Positions 18,486-27,400 of a stretch of 64,000 nt of DNA are shown here, piece after piece. The position numbers and the translations under genes are program-made. The notes under the pieces are model-generated. The model was given only the letters and a program-made list of their open reading frames with translations. It was not told the DNA's origin and made no database searches. Position 1 is the first letter of the stretch; each line of letters starts with the position of its first letter. Source of the DNA: Sphingobacterium sp. UGAL515B_05 (GTDB taxonomy: Bacteria; Bacteroidota; Bacteroidia; Sphingobacteriales; Sphingobacteriaceae); NCBI RefSeq assembly GCF_033097525.1, contig NZ_CP109907.1, positions 930,001-994,000 of the forward strand, given 5' to 3'.

Positions 18486-18920
18486 TTAAGAACGATACTC
18501 CACCCGCCTTTTTATCGCTATGTTGAAAAGTTCAAATCCGCGCTTTGTTTCTATCAGTAGTTTTCCCAGAAAAGGAACCAGCAATCCAGAAAAAAATTCA
18601 CCTTGGACAAATCTAACTTGTGAAGCTCCCACTTGTTCTAACCTAAAATAATGCTCGCCATCAAAAATACCTGGAAAGAATAAATCTCCTTTCCAGCGCA
18701 GCTCGCTATGCTGTTCAATAGACAGGAATTTTGGATTCATTTTGATCTTGAATCCGTTTGGTTGTTCTAAAAGGACTTTGCAGCGTTTTCCGACTACCGG
18801 TTGCTTTTCAAACTGTTTGATTGTTGGGCTCCATTGGGAATAAGCCTTAAATTCAATTAATACCTGCCAAACCTCTTCTGCTGTTGCATCAATGAGAATA
18901 CTCGTTTCAATCTTTTTCAT
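18486..18920 (-). CDS. SRPBCC domain protein
   Basis: A 144-residue START/Bet v1-like (SRPBCC) protein. It opens with MKKIETSILIDATAEEVWQVL and has the typical early helix and strand WSPTIKQFEKQPVVGKRCKV, then ends in a long C-terminal helix (FLGKLLIETKRGFELFNIAIKRR). The fold binds hydrophobic ligands in a helix-grip cavity. Members are often labelled polyketide cyclase/dehydrase or Aha1-like, but no catalytic residue can be assigned. It is the first minus-strand gene right of the DnaA-box cluster. Confidence 0.75.
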   Translation of the reverse strand: MKKIETSILIDATAEEVWQVLIEFKAYSQWSPTIKQFEKQPVVGKRCKVLLEQPNGFKIKMNPKFLSIEQHSELRWKGDLFFPGIFDGEHYFRLEQVGASQVRFVQGEFFSGLLVPFLGKLLIETKRGFELFNIAIKRRVEYRS

Positions 18921-19182
18921 TTTGTTTTTTTATTGCTGAAATGACAAAATAGCTCAAGCTTCTTCACCTGTCTTCAAATAACGATAAAGCACATGTGATG
19001 CTATTCTAGTTTTATCTTAATTTCAATTATTACAACTGCAAACAAACTACTCCAAGCTTAATATGAACCATATAAATGTATAAATACACAAAATTTTGGT
19101 TACGTGTTCGATTAAGCAGGCTGTTCGTTAACAGCTACAAGACAAAACTAGAAAAAGGCAGGCAGCTCGCTCTTGACTTTTA

Positions 19183-19746
19183 TCAAGAACTTATTTTTGT
19201 TCGAATACGACTCAAGGTTTCTGGGCTCATACCCAACACGGAGGCGATATATTGAAGGGGAACTTGTTGAAATAATAATTTATGTTGTTCAAAGTATTGG
19301 ACATATCTTTCTTCCGCTGTTAGACAAATAAAATCTGAGATTCGCTGCTCCATAGTACAAAAGCATTTTGCCAAAAAAGCCTTCTCAAATTTATTCCATT
19401 CCACAATTTCGGATTCCATTCGCTGGTAATCGGACTTTGACAAACGGTATACCGTACAATCGCTAACGCATTGGAAATTCCATATGGAAGCCTTGTCAAA
19501 AATGAAAGAAGCAAGATCTGTCACAAAATGATTCCTTGTACCTATCCATTGCGTAAACTCTCCTTTTTTTGACCAAGCATATTGACGGATTAATCCGGAT
19601 TCTATCACAAACAGATTGGAAGAATAATCGCCCACCTTGATCAGATATTCCCCTCGTTTTAATTCAATACGCTCGAAGTTTGAGAAAAGTTTTAAGGAAC
19701 TAGCCTCAGAAATAGGAAAAAAATCTTGAAAGAGCTGATCTAACAT
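19183..19746 (-). CDS. Crp/Fnr family transcriptional regulator
   Basis: A 187-residue regulator with an N-terminal cyclic-nucleotide-binding-like beta roll (FERIELKRGEYLIKVGDYSSNLFVIESGLIRQY, about residues 23-60) and a C-terminal winged helix ending VPLQYIASVLGMSPETLSRIRTK. The RGEYLIKVGD and FVIESG spacing is family-typical. The Arg/Glu phosphate-binding cassette of true cAMP receptors is not clear, so the effector may not be cAMP. Fnr-type N-terminal cysteines are absent. It is separated from the SRPBCC gene by 262 bases with no recognisable gene, and lies 11 bases from the dciA-like stop. Confidence 0.88.
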   Translation of the reverse strand: MLDQLFQDFFPISEASSLKLFSNFERIELKRGEYLIKVGDYSSNLFVIESGLIRQYAWSKKGEFTQWIGTRNHFVTDLASFIFDKASIWNFQCVSDCTVYRLSKSDYQRMESEIVEWNKFEKAFLAKCFCTMEQRISDFICLTAEERYVQYFEQHKLLFQQVPLQYIASVLGMSPETLSRIRTKISS

Positions 19747-19757
19747 GAAAGGAGGTT

Positions 19758-20084
19758 TTATAAAATCACGACTTCTTCAATAATGACGTGACCTACATAT
19801 TCATTTACCCTTCCTAGAATTTGTCTTCGCATAAGCGCCAATTCATTCTTAATAACAGCAGACTCTACACGTACGAACAGTTTTTTATCACGAACATATA
19901 GCTGCTGTGTGCGATTAGCAATAGCTTTACCAATCAATTGAGGCCAAACAGATGCGATCGAAGTTTCATCAAATTTTCTTCGTAGTTTATAAGCCTCAAG
20001 AAGACGCTCAACCCCCTCCTTAATTGTCATATCGTCGCTTGACCGAATGAATTCTAGGCTTTTTTTAGTTTGCTTCTTATACAT
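19758..20084 (-). CDS. DUF721 (DciA-like) protein
   Basis: A 108-residue DUF721 protein from ATG 20084. Family landmarks are the basic N-terminus, LEAYKLRRKFDETSIASVWPQLIGKAIANRT and LYVRDKKLFVRVESAVIKNEL. DciA proteins of this family help load or operate the replicative helicase DnaB in bacteria without DnaC. The ATG overlaps the end of recF by 8 bases (ATGTATAA), which implies translational coupling and favours this start over an in-frame one 18 codons upstream. The recF-dciA pair next to a DnaA-box cluster strengthens a replication role. Confidence 0.85.
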   Translation of the reverse strand: MYKKQTKKSLEFIRSSDDMTIKEGVERLLEAYKLRRKFDETSIASVWPQLIGKAIANRTQQLYVRDKKLFVRVESAVIKNELALMRRQILGRVNEYVGHVIIEEVVIL

Positions 20085-21180
20085 TGACTTGTCCTCCTTC
20101 AATATCAAATATACGAACAGGTCGGCTGATTTCGTCAAAGATTCGCTGAATTCTCACGGAATCCGTATCTGTCAGGAAAATCTGTCCAAAATCATCTTCT
20201 GAAACCATCTGCATCAATTTGTGTGTACGGCGATCATCAAGTTTATCAAAGATGTCATCCAAAAGAAGTAAGGGCTTAAAACCCTTTTTCTGCTGGAGAT
20301 AAGAATATTGTGCAAGCTTCAAAGCAATTAGAAAAGATTTTTGTTGGCCCTGAGAACCAAACTTCTTTAAGGGCATTCCACCGTGAATGGTAAAGATCAG
20401 ATCATCTTTATGTATTCCTTGCGTTGTGCGTTCCAGCATACGGTCACGTTCCAAATTCTTCTCCAAAATATTTAGAAACGAATCTGTCATTAAAGGCGAT
20501 TCATAGTGTAATTGAACAGACTCTGCATCCTCGGTGAGGAACCGATAGTGTCGGTCAAACTCCGGCTGAAACTCCTCCATAAAAGACCTTCTTTTTTGAA
20601 AAATAATATTTCCAACTTCTTCAAGTTGAAAATTGAGAATTTCGATTAGGCCAAGATCCAATACACTGGTTTGACGTGCTTGTTTAAGGAGACTGTTACG
20701 TTGGGCTAAAAACTTATTATAAATAATCAGGGTATCTAAATATTTATTATCTGTTTGGGAAATCACATTATCCACAAACTTTCTACGCTCTTCACTCCCA
20801 TCTGTGACAATGATGCTATCGTTTGGGGATACCATGACCAAAGGAAATAAGCCGATATGATCAGCCAGTCGGGGATAATCCTTTTTATTTTTTTTAAATT
20901 GCTTTTTCTGATTTTTTTTAAGGCTACAAGAAATGAAATCACTATTGGATTCTTTATCAAATTCACCCTGTACCATAAACCAGTCATTGCCTGATTTGAT
21001 ATGCTGCGAATCAATTGGATTGAAATAACTTTTACAGAGTGATAAATAGTGAATCGCATCCAAAAGATTGGTTTTACCAACACCATTATTCCCTGTAAAC
21101 GCATTTACCTCGGGGAGAAATTCCAAAGATGATTCCGAGTAATTCTTGAAATTTAGAACAGAAAGTTGCTTCAGCCACAT
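20077..21180 (-). CDS. recF: DNA replication and repair protein RecF
   Basis: SMC-like ATPase of the RecFOR pathway that loads RecA at single-strand gaps, 367 residues. The start MWLKQLSVLNFKNYSE is the family N-terminus. Walker A GNNGVGKT lies at residues 30-37, the ABC-type signature in FGSQGQQKSFLIALKLAQ, and Walker B in PLLLLDDIFDKLD. It overlaps the dciA-like gene by 8 bases. A TATCTTTG element ends four bases before its ATG, suggesting a leaderless message. Confidence 0.96.
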   Translation of the reverse strand: MWLKQLSVLNFKNYSESSLEFLPEVNAFTGNNGVGKTNLLDAIHYLSLCKSYFNPIDSQHIKSGNDWFMVQGEFDKESNSDFISCSLKKNQKKQFKKNKKDYPRLADHIGLFPLVMVSPNDSIIVTDGSEERRKFVDNVISQTDNKYLDTLIIYNKFLAQRNSLLKQARQTSVLDLGLIEILNFQLEEVGNIIFQKRRSFMEEFQPEFDRHYRFLTEDAESVQLHYESPLMTDSFLNILEKNLERDRMLERTTQGIHKDDLIFTIHGGMPLKKFGSQGQQKSFLIALKLAQYSYLQQKKGFKPLLLLDDIFDKLDDRRTHKLMQMVSEDDFGQIFLTDTDSVRIQRIFDEISRPVRIFDIEGGQVNV

Positions 21181-21184
21181 AGCA

Positions 21185-21192
21185 CAAAGATA
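21185..21192 (-). promoter_or_regulatory. -7 element four bases before the recF ATG (leaderless arrangement)
   Basis: The minus strand reads TATCTTTG-N4-ATG, matching TAnnTTTG. The same 8-mer and the same 4-base gap occur before lolD and trmN6. Confidence 0.5.
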
Positions 21193-21213
21193 CGCTATTT
21201 GGATTGCTAAAAA

Positions 21214-21534
21214 TTATTTTATTTCCTCAAAATCCACAAACTCACCAGCGGTTTCAGTTCCTTTACGTTCAGGGCTTTCTTTGGGTGGAATGTAATCGAC
21301 ATGTACTTTACCTTCGGGCTGAGACCTTTTACTTTCCTGTTGCCCTTGACCATTAAATTCATAATAAAAGGTACCGCCTGATCCTTGGCTACCGTATGCT
21401 CCACCCTGCTGTTGCGCTTTTTTCATCAACTTTTCAGCTGCTTTACGCATTGCAAACGGTAAAAATAATCTAAATAAGAATCTTACTACAAAGTAAACAG
21501 CGAATGTAATAAGTATAAATTTTAAAAATGCCAT
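21214..21534 (-). CDS. DUF4834 family protein
   Basis: A 106-residue Bacteroidota-specific protein. One N-terminal membrane helix (FLKFILITFAVYFVVRFLF) is followed by a basic amphipathic stretch (AMRKAAEKLMKKAQQQGG) and a soluble, Pro/Glu-rich tail ending YIPPKES...FVDFEEIK, the hallmark of DUF4834. Function is unknown. It sits just upstream of recF on the same strand, a gap of 33 bases, but recF has its own promoter-like element there. Confidence 0.8.
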   Translation of the reverse strand: MAFLKFILITFAVYFVVRFLFRLFLPFAMRKAAEKLMKKAQQQGGAYGSQGSGGTFYYEFNGQGQQESKRSQPEGKVHVDYIPPKESPERKGTETAGEFVDFEEIK

Positions 21535-21623
21535 AGTTAATTCGTTGCTATTTTCTCAAATTTAACCAATAACTCGATAAACTGTTGTCTTTAAAATGTC
21601 AGATAAGAATTTATTAACAAATT

Positions 21624-22118
21624 TTAAGACTTTCCTAATCGCGCTTTTGTTTCCATAATAATTCGATAAAGCTCTTCCTGGCGCTGTGTACCCAACACAT
21701 AAGTAAGACCATCTTTATCCGTTAAAAAAACTGCATTTTTGCCGCCAGCAAAGAATTTAATCTTTCCCTTTGTATGCAGATTATAAACTGGATTATTGAA
21801 AAAGAATGTGCTATATGGCGCCTTCTCTATTTTTTTAATAGAAGCAAGATCGATTTTGACGACTCGAGTAGACCATAGTCCACTAATAAGTATATGGTCT
21901 TGAAATACTTCCGTACGGAATAATACCATATACATCATGACAATAGACGTGATGATAATACCTACTCCTACAATAAAGAACAATTGGCTCGATATCAAAT
22001 GGTCTAAATTCAAATAAAATGCCGTAAAGCAAAAAAGTACGAGCACTAAACGCACACTGATCCAAACGCGGTCACGACCTAAATATTGATTTTCCGAATA
22101 GAGTACACCTTCTTTCAT
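21624..22118 (-). CDS. Membrane protein with PH-like domain
   Basis: A 164-residue protein with two adjacent membrane helices (about residues 20-38 and 46-68) and a C-terminal region of beta strands (DHILISGLWSTRVVKIDLASIKKIE...AVFLTDKDGL) that resembles bacterial PH domains such as those of the YdbS/DUF304 type. No enzymatic motif is present. It is a conserved hypothetical, perhaps an envelope scaffold (inference), and lies between DUF4834 and tilS on the minus strand. Confidence 0.6.
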   Translation of the reverse strand: MKEGVLYSENQYLGRDRVWISVRLVLVLFCFTAFYLNLDHLISSQLFFIVGVGIIITSIVMMYMVLFRTEVFQDHILISGLWSTRVVKIDLASIKKIEKAPYSTFFFNNPVYNLHTKGKIKFFAGGKNAVFLTDKDGLTYVLGTQRQEELYRIIMETKARLGKS

Positions 22119-22262
22119 TTACTTAAGATTTAGCTATTAATTTGGAGACTTCGCACCATTGTCTCTTATTATTTGAACTCCTCATTAGTATCATTTTTGC
22201 TTCAATAGATTTTATATCATTCAGGATCATTCCATCATTTTTAGCAGCAACAATTTTTCTTG

Positions 22263-23594
22263 TTAATCAGTTCTGCAAACTAAAGTAAGGACTTTTTTTG
22301 TATTGGCGGTAATTTTATAACGATTGTCCATGCGATAATTGGCTACCCAAAGGATATCTCCATTTCCATTCACCACGATCGGAATATTTTCCTTTTCAAA
22401 TAAGCTGATCTTTTTATTGATAAAAAAATCACTCAACTTCTTGCGCCCTTCCATACCTAAAGGATAAAAGCTATCGCCAACTTTCCACGAACGAATCGTA
22501 AGCGGAAAAACCAATACATCATAATCCAGCTTTGCAACCCCACTCGCTTTGACAATAGCTAGATCCGCAGAAACATTGGCATGAAAACAATAGTGCTTCC
22601 ACTCCACAGTTGAAGTTTCGGAGGTGATCAAAGCCTCATCGGGTGAAATAAATTCCTTTTCACGAATAAAAAGTTCATTTCTATCCAGGAGCATATGGTA
22701 GGCATCGGATTGAAAAATACGCCCCGATTCTCTTGACCAAGCTTGCTGAAGATCACTTAGCACCGGCTTTGAGAAATTAAAAGCCGAAAACAGCTCATAG
22801 AGCAAAGGCAAATTATCCATATAGGGTTCCAGATCTTCTTTCCGAACTCCCCAACCCTCATCTATAGGGTAAAACAGTTTTCTCCGAATGGGCTCCACAA
22901 ATTGCTGCAACAGCTGGTAAGATTCCTTAAAATGATTGATATTCTGCTCGAAGACCATTTCAAAATCTGGCTGAAGTTTTTTAAAATGTGGGATGATATC
23001 AATCCTTATTTTATTACGTGCATATTTTGTTGAAAAGTTGGATTGATCGTCTCGATAAGCAATCCCATACATATTCACAAAATGTTCAATTTCGCTTGCC
23101 TTCAGAAAAAGCAGTGGTCGGATGATACGCTCTCTGATAGGAAAAATACCCTGGAGTCCTTGGAGACCGGTTCCACGTGAAAGGTTTAGGAGTACCGTTT
23201 CGATATGATCGTTCAGATGCTGAGCTACTGCAATTCGGTCGAACTGCAGCTCATGTCGCAATTTTTCAAACCAAGCATAACGAAGTTCCCGTGCCGCCAT
23301 TTGAATCGAAATCTGATGGTCCTTTGCGTAAGCTTGTGTATCAAAGTGCTTCACGTATATTGGAACATTATTTTCCGCTGCAAATTTTCTGACTAGAGCT
23401 TCATCCGCTTCCGATTCCGCCCCCCTTAATTGAAAATTGCAATGTGCAATAGCAATCGTATACCCTGCTTTTGCAAATAAATGTGCCATTAACATCGAGT
23501 CCTTCCCCCCACTCACCGTAAGCAATATTTTATCATGAGGCATCAACAAATGCTCCTTTTCAATATAGCCCATTAGTCTTTCCAGCACATTCAT
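22263..23594 (-). CDS. tilS: tRNA(Ile)-lysidine synthetase
   Basis: ATP-dependent ligase that puts lysine on C34 of the AUA-reading tRNA-Ile, 443 residues. The N-type PP-loop SGGKDSM lies at residues 28-34, followed by HCNFQLRGAESEADE and VAQHLNDHIETVLLNLSRGTG, which are diagnostic of TilS. The C-terminal domain, with FYPLGMEGRKKLSDFFINKKI, is the tRNA-recognition part. It is divergently transcribed from the OstA-like gene across 99 bases. A TAACTTTG element lies four bases before the ATG. Confidence 0.95.
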   Translation of the reverse strand: MNVLERLMGYIEKEHLLMPHDKILLTVSGGKDSMLMAHLFAKAGYTIAIAHCNFQLRGAESEADEALVRKFAAENNVPIYVKHFDTQAYAKDHQISIQMAARELRYAWFEKLRHELQFDRIAVAQHLNDHIETVLLNLSRGTGLQGLQGIFPIRERIIRPLLFLKASEIEHFVNMYGIAYRDDQSNFSTKYARNKIRIDIIPHFKKLQPDFEMVFEQNINHFKESYQLLQQFVEPIRRKLFYPIDEGWGVRKEDLEPYMDNLPLLYELFSAFNFSKPVLSDLQQAWSRESGRIFQSDAYHMLLDRNELFIREKEFISPDEALITSETSTVEWKHYCFHANVSADLAIVKASGVAKLDYDVLVFPLTIRSWKVGDSFYPLGMEGRKKLSDFFINKKISLFEKENIPIVVNGNGDILWVANYRMDNRYKITANTKKVLTLVCRTD

Positions 23595-23598
23595 ATAA

Positions 23599-23606
23599 CA
23601 AAGTTA
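23599..23606 (-). promoter_or_regulatory. -7 element four bases before the tilS ATG
   Basis: The minus strand reads TAACTTTG-N4-ATG, fitting TAnnTTTG and the same spacing as recF, lolD and trmN6. Confidence 0.45.
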
Positions 23607-23680
23607 CGGTATATTTTGTCCGAATGATAAATTCAAGTCTTAAAATTTGTGAAATCCAGTGAAGTAGCAATTAAAATCCA

Positions 23681-23688
23681 TATTTTTG
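23681..23688 (+). promoter_or_regulatory. -7 element just before the OstA-like gene
   Basis: TATTTTTG ends five bases before the preferred GTG start at 23694. If used, it gives a leaderless mRNA and supports that start over GTG 23649. Confidence 0.35.
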
Positions 23689-23693
23689 CCCTT

Positions 23694-26222
23694 GTGAAAC
23701 AATACATTTATACACTTATTGTATTTATTTTAACTGGCTTGTCGGTCCAAGCGCAGAAACAGGATGAACTAAAGCTTCTTTCATCATCCCATATTATTAC
23801 TGGAAAAGACGGCAATATCCTCTTTTACCGCCCAGTCTATGAACATGTAGGCTCAACACTATCATCAGATAGTGGCTATTTACACAAAGACAAAATTGGC
23901 AGACAATTTTTTGAAGCCTTTGGAAATGTAATCATTACTCAACCCGACGGTACGCAGATATTTTCCAATAAATTACACTATGAAGCGGCCATGCAGCTCG
24001 CTACACTTACGGGCGCTGTACGAATGGTCAGCACCAGTGGCTCTATACTGACAACTGATCACCTTGTCTATAATATGCGAAGTAAAATCGGTAATTATTA
24101 CAGTGGCGGGCGTATTCTATCCGGAAGCGATACAATTACAAGCCAGCGAGCTACTTATTTCGAAAATACAGGGGAATCTTATTTCAATCAAAAAGTTGTG
24201 GTCCGGTCAACCAATGTAAAAGTCTACACGGACTCCATGAAATATAATGGTAATACACGTATTACTGATTTCTATGGGCCTACCAATATCAAGGGAAATA
24301 AAGGGGAAAACCTGTATACTGAAAAAGGCCGATACCATATGGCAACGGGCCAGGCTTATTTCTCTAAAAACAACCTTTATACAGAAGGGACAAAGTTTCT
24401 TAAGGGTGACAGCCTATTCTACGATAGACAAGTGGGAATCGGTAAAGCCGTAAAAAATGTGGTCTTTGTTGATACTTTAGACAAATTTTACGCCTATGGT
24501 GGATTTGGTTTGTACAACGGGAGGAATGAATCCATTACGATGACAGACAAACCACTGATCATTTCGGTTGTTAAAAAAGATTCAACACAAAAAGATTCTG
24601 TATCTTCTTTGTCTCCTGTCCAACAAAAGTCGGAGAAAGAGCTAAAAAATGAAGCTAAAGAATTAAAGAAGATTGAAAAAGAACAACGCAAAGATGACCT
24701 CAAATCAAATAAAACCAAATCACAAGTTGCTCTAGAAGAAAAGGAACATCCAGGTAAAAATATCAAAAGCGGCAATAATAAACCACTTAAGGCTGACGCA
24801 CAGGTAGATTCTGTTTTTATGACAGCCGACACGCTCTTCTCACAGATGATATTTCGCCGAGATTATATTGCAAAAGATTTTAAATTGAATCGTGAAGGCG
24901 GGGCTATTGAGGACGACAATGAGGTCGATTATGGTGACCAGGATTCCAGCTCAACAACAGTTGATTCCACGGGTACATTAGAAAATATAAAAGATAACCT
25001 TCACAAGGGAATCGACAGTTTGCCTAAAAAAGACAACGGCAAACCGGTTCTTGAAAAGAGCATTAAAAAAGTACAAGATACCCTGACAAATAAGAAACCG
25101 ATTGCAGCAAAGAAAACACCAGCTATTGTCGGTGATCAAAACAAGATAGAAATTGAAAAAAACCTTAAGGCTGATAGTGTATTGCGTAAAAAAGCGATCA
25201 TCCCGAAAGGCGGTGAATCCGATAAACTGATGGGCGCAGCTTTAAAAAATGCCCAACAGGGTAATCGGGATTCTCTCGCCCAGGATACGGCCAAAACACG
25301 GATTATAAAGGCATATTATAATGCCCGATTATTTAAATCGGACCTGCAAGCTGTAGCAGATTCTATGTATTATGGTATGCAAGATTCCATGTTCAGACTA
25401 ATGGGAAAACCAATGATGTGGGCCGAAAACTCACAAATCTCTGGAGATACCATATTCCTACAGGTAAAGAATCAAAAATTAGACAATTCACTACTTGTCG
25501 GTAACGCTTTCATGGTAAACGCAACAAGCGACTCATTAAAATTCAATCAGATTAAAGGTCGGAAGATTACCAGCTTTTTCACCAATAACCGTATGGAACG
25601 TCTGTTTGTTGATGGCAACGCTGAAAATATCTTCTACAATATTGATGAAAAGACCAATGTAACAACTGAGCTTATCCATGATCGAAGCAGCCGTTTTAAG
25701 ATCTTGATGGAAGATAATAAGCTGAAGGAATATGTATCTATTCGGAAAGTGGATGGCAAAGTATATCCTATTGCTGAAGTCACGGCCGACAAGGAGTTTC
25801 TTCCGAATTTCATCTGGCGCCCCGAAGATCGACCTAAATCAAAAGATGATTTATTAAATCGAAAAAGAGATCTTTCAAAAGCATCATTTACGGTTCCGGC
25901 GGCACCAGAAGGTGAAGAATCTGGAACAATGAAGTCTATTAAGAAAGGTGATAAAACAACTACCCCTCAAAAAGGTGCCACCAATAAAGCTGGTGCGAAC
26001 GAAACGCCCGAGAAAGAAAAAGAGGTAGACGCTACAAACAATAAAACAAGCGCTGCTACCAAAACAGCTAAACCATCTGAAACAACGACTAAAGCCAACG
26101 CTACAGAAACAAATGTAAAGACCGCAACCGACAAAGTTGCTGCAAAGTCCGACTCAACAACTAATAAATCGACGATAATACCTGCACAAGATAGTACACA
26201 GACAAAAGTAAAAGCTAAATAA
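23694..26222 (+). CDS. OstA-like (LptA/LptD N-terminal-like) envelope protein
   Basis: An 842-residue exported protein with signal peptide MKQYIYTLIVFILTGLSVQAQ; I therefore prefer GTG 23694 to GTG 23649. The N-terminal third consists of repeated OstA-type beta-jellyroll strands (for example GRQFFEAFGNVIITQPDGTQ and DGNILFYRP), as in LptA/LptD, which carry LPS across the periplasm. A Lys/Glu-rich spacer lies at about residues 310-370. A second strand-rich, OstA-like block runs about 540-720. The Thr/Lys/Ala-rich tail of about 100 residues is low complexity. It is much larger than LptA but has no LptD barrel, a form seen in Bacteroidota. The role in LPS transport is inferred from fold only. 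Confidence 0.82.
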   Translation: MKQYIYTLIVFILTGLSVQAQKQDELKLLSSSHIITGKDGNILFYRPVYEHVGSTLSSDSGYLHKDKIGRQFFEAFGNVIITQPDGTQIFSNKLHYEAAMQLATLTGAVRMVSTSGSILTTDHLVYNMRSKIGNYYSGGRILSGSDTITSQRATYFENTGESYFNQKVVVRSTNVKVYTDSMKYNGNTRITDFYGPTNIKGNKGENLYTEKGRYHMATGQAYFSKNNLYTEGTKFLKGDSLFYDRQVGIGKAVKNVVFVDTLDKFYAYGGFGLYNGRNESITMTDKPLIISVVKKDSTQKDSVSSLSPVQQKSEKELKNEAKELKKIEKEQRKDDLKSNKTKSQVALEEKEHPGKNIKSGNNKPLKADAQVDSVFMTADTLFSQMIFRRDYIAKDFKLNREGGAIEDDNEVDYGDQDSSSTTVDSTGTLENIKDNLHKGIDSLPKKDNGKPVLEKSIKKVQDTLTNKKPIAAKKTPAIVGDQNKIEIEKNLKADSVLRKKAIIPKGGESDKLMGAALKNAQQGNRDSLAQDTAKTRIIKAYYNARLFKSDLQAVADSMYYGMQDSMFRLMGKPMMWAENSQISGDTIFLQVKNQKLDNSLLVGNAFMVNATSDSLKFNQIKGRKITSFFTNNRMERLFVDGNAENIFYNIDEKTNVTTELIHDRSSRFKILMEDNKLKEYVSIRKVDGKVYPIAEVTADKEFLPNFIWRPEDRPKSKDDLLNRKRDLSKASFTVPAAPEGEESGTMKSIKKGDKTTTPQKGATNKAGANETPEKEKEVDATNNKTSAATKTAKPSETTTKANATETNVKTATDKVAAKSDSTTNKSTIIPAQDSTQTKVKAK

Positions 26223-26240
26223 CCGGCCAATACTGAGTCG

Positions 26241-26287
26241 CACAAAAAAGCAGCGCAAAACAAATTGTTTTGCGCTGCTTTTTTGTG
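26241..26287. terminator. Strong terminator after the OstA-like gene
   Basis: A 21-bp perfect stem starting CACAAAAAAGCAGCGC around a 5-base loop, flanked by A and T runs, 18 bases after the stop codon. It could also stop minus-strand transcription from rdgB. Confidence 0.9.
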
Positions 26288-26385
26288 TTTAAGGCTATCT
26301 GCTGATCCTATCAGATGTGCTCATTCCCTACCTCAGATAAATGGAAATTTCTATTTTACAACCCAAATGGGTTCCTTAATATAAC

Positions 26386-26961
26386 CTATTTTGTTTTTAG
26401 GTATTCAGCAAGTTTACCGACAGCAATCGCGCGATGGCTTATGCTGTTTTTTTCCAGGGCAGTCATCTCCGCAAAAGTTTTATCATAGCCATTCGGAATA
26501 AAAATGGGATCATAACCAAAACCATCAATACCCCTACGCTCTTCAATAATTTTCCCCTCTATACTTCCTTCAAAAAAGTGCTGCTGCTCATTCAAATATA
26601 GTGAAATAACTGTTTTGAATCGCGCTGTACGATTGGGGTTATCGCCTAAATTTTTCAGGACAAGATCAATATTCTTTTCCATATCCCTCGATCCGGAATA
26701 ACGTGCTGAATAAACTCCAGGCTCGCCATTTAATGCATCAATTTCCAAGCCTGAATCATCTCCAAAACAGTAAAGACCATATTTGTTCACCAAATAGTCC
26801 GTTTTCTGCTGGGCATTTTCTTCAAAGGTCACTCCCGTCTCTGGAATATCATCGTTACAGTCAATATCATTTAAGCTCTTAATGATAAAAGCACTCCCCA
26901 CGATCGCTTGGACCTCTTCTAGTTTATGGGTATTATTGGTTGCAAACACTAGTTCTAGCAT
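26386..26961 (-). CDS. rdgB: Non-canonical purine NTP pyrophosphatase (RdgB/HAM1)
   Basis: A 191-residue ITP/XTP/dITP pyrophosphatase that cleans deaminated purine nucleotides. The start LVFATNNTHKLEEV is the family (S/T)xNxxK motif. FGDDSGLEIDALNGEPGVYSARYSG carries the catalytic and metal Asp residues, and FGYDPIF and SHRAIA close the active site. Length is normal. It is a minus-strand gene, convergent with the OstA-like gene. Confidence 0.95.
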   Translation of the reverse strand: MLELVFATNNTHKLEEVQAIVGSAFIIKSLNDIDCNDDIPETGVTFEENAQQKTDYLVNKYGLYCFGDDSGLEIDALNGEPGVYSARYSGSRDMEKNIDLVLKNLGDNPNRTARFKTVISLYLNEQQHFFEGSIEGKIIEERRGIDGFGYDPIFIPNGYDKTFAEMTALEKNSISHRAIAVGKLAEYLKTK

Positions 26962-27127
26962 CTTCTTGAAATTTAGTTTTTGTTTGTTATTTCGCTTTAT
27001 CGACCGTGCTCCTCACTCTGCAGTGGGCTACGATTTTTCCATGAAGTTACACCTCAAAAATAAGCATTACGATATATATATTCTGTAATAAAACTTATAT
27101 TTGGCAACTATTAACCCAATAAAAATA

Positions 27128-27328
27128 ATGAAAAAGTTTTCTTTAGCAGTTTATCTACTGCTGACCTTAGTGATGGTGTCGCCATGCAGTACATTTGCAC
27201 AAAAAATGAAAGTTCTTTCTGGAGATTTTGATTTCGTCGGGATACCCAATACTAATGACAGAATAGCCGAGGGTTACGCTAAAACTGCAAAGTCCCTTGC
27301 CAAATTAATAACAAAGAAGATTAAATAA
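27128..27328 (+). CDS. Small secreted protein of unknown function
   Basis: A 66-residue product from ATG 27128 with a clear signal peptide (MKKFSLAVYLLLTLVMVSPCSTFAQ). Only about 41 residues remain after cleavage: KMKVLSGDFDFVG... and a Lys-rich end. The in-frame codons from 27101 have no signal character, so the later ATG is preferred. The abrupt join of KVLSGDFDF to RIAEGYAKTAKSLAKLI looks like the two ends of a longer secreted family brought together. An internally deleted gene is possible, but this is impression, not proof. Confidence 0.55.
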   Translation: MKKFSLAVYLLLTLVMVSPCSTFAQKMKVLSGDFDFVGIPNTNDRIAEGYAKTAKSLAKLITKKIK

Positions 27329-27400
27329 TAGATGGGGTTTAGGAGCTCACATTCCCTCTTAAATCCCAATTTTATTCATAACAAGTTTCTGATAAAAAAA

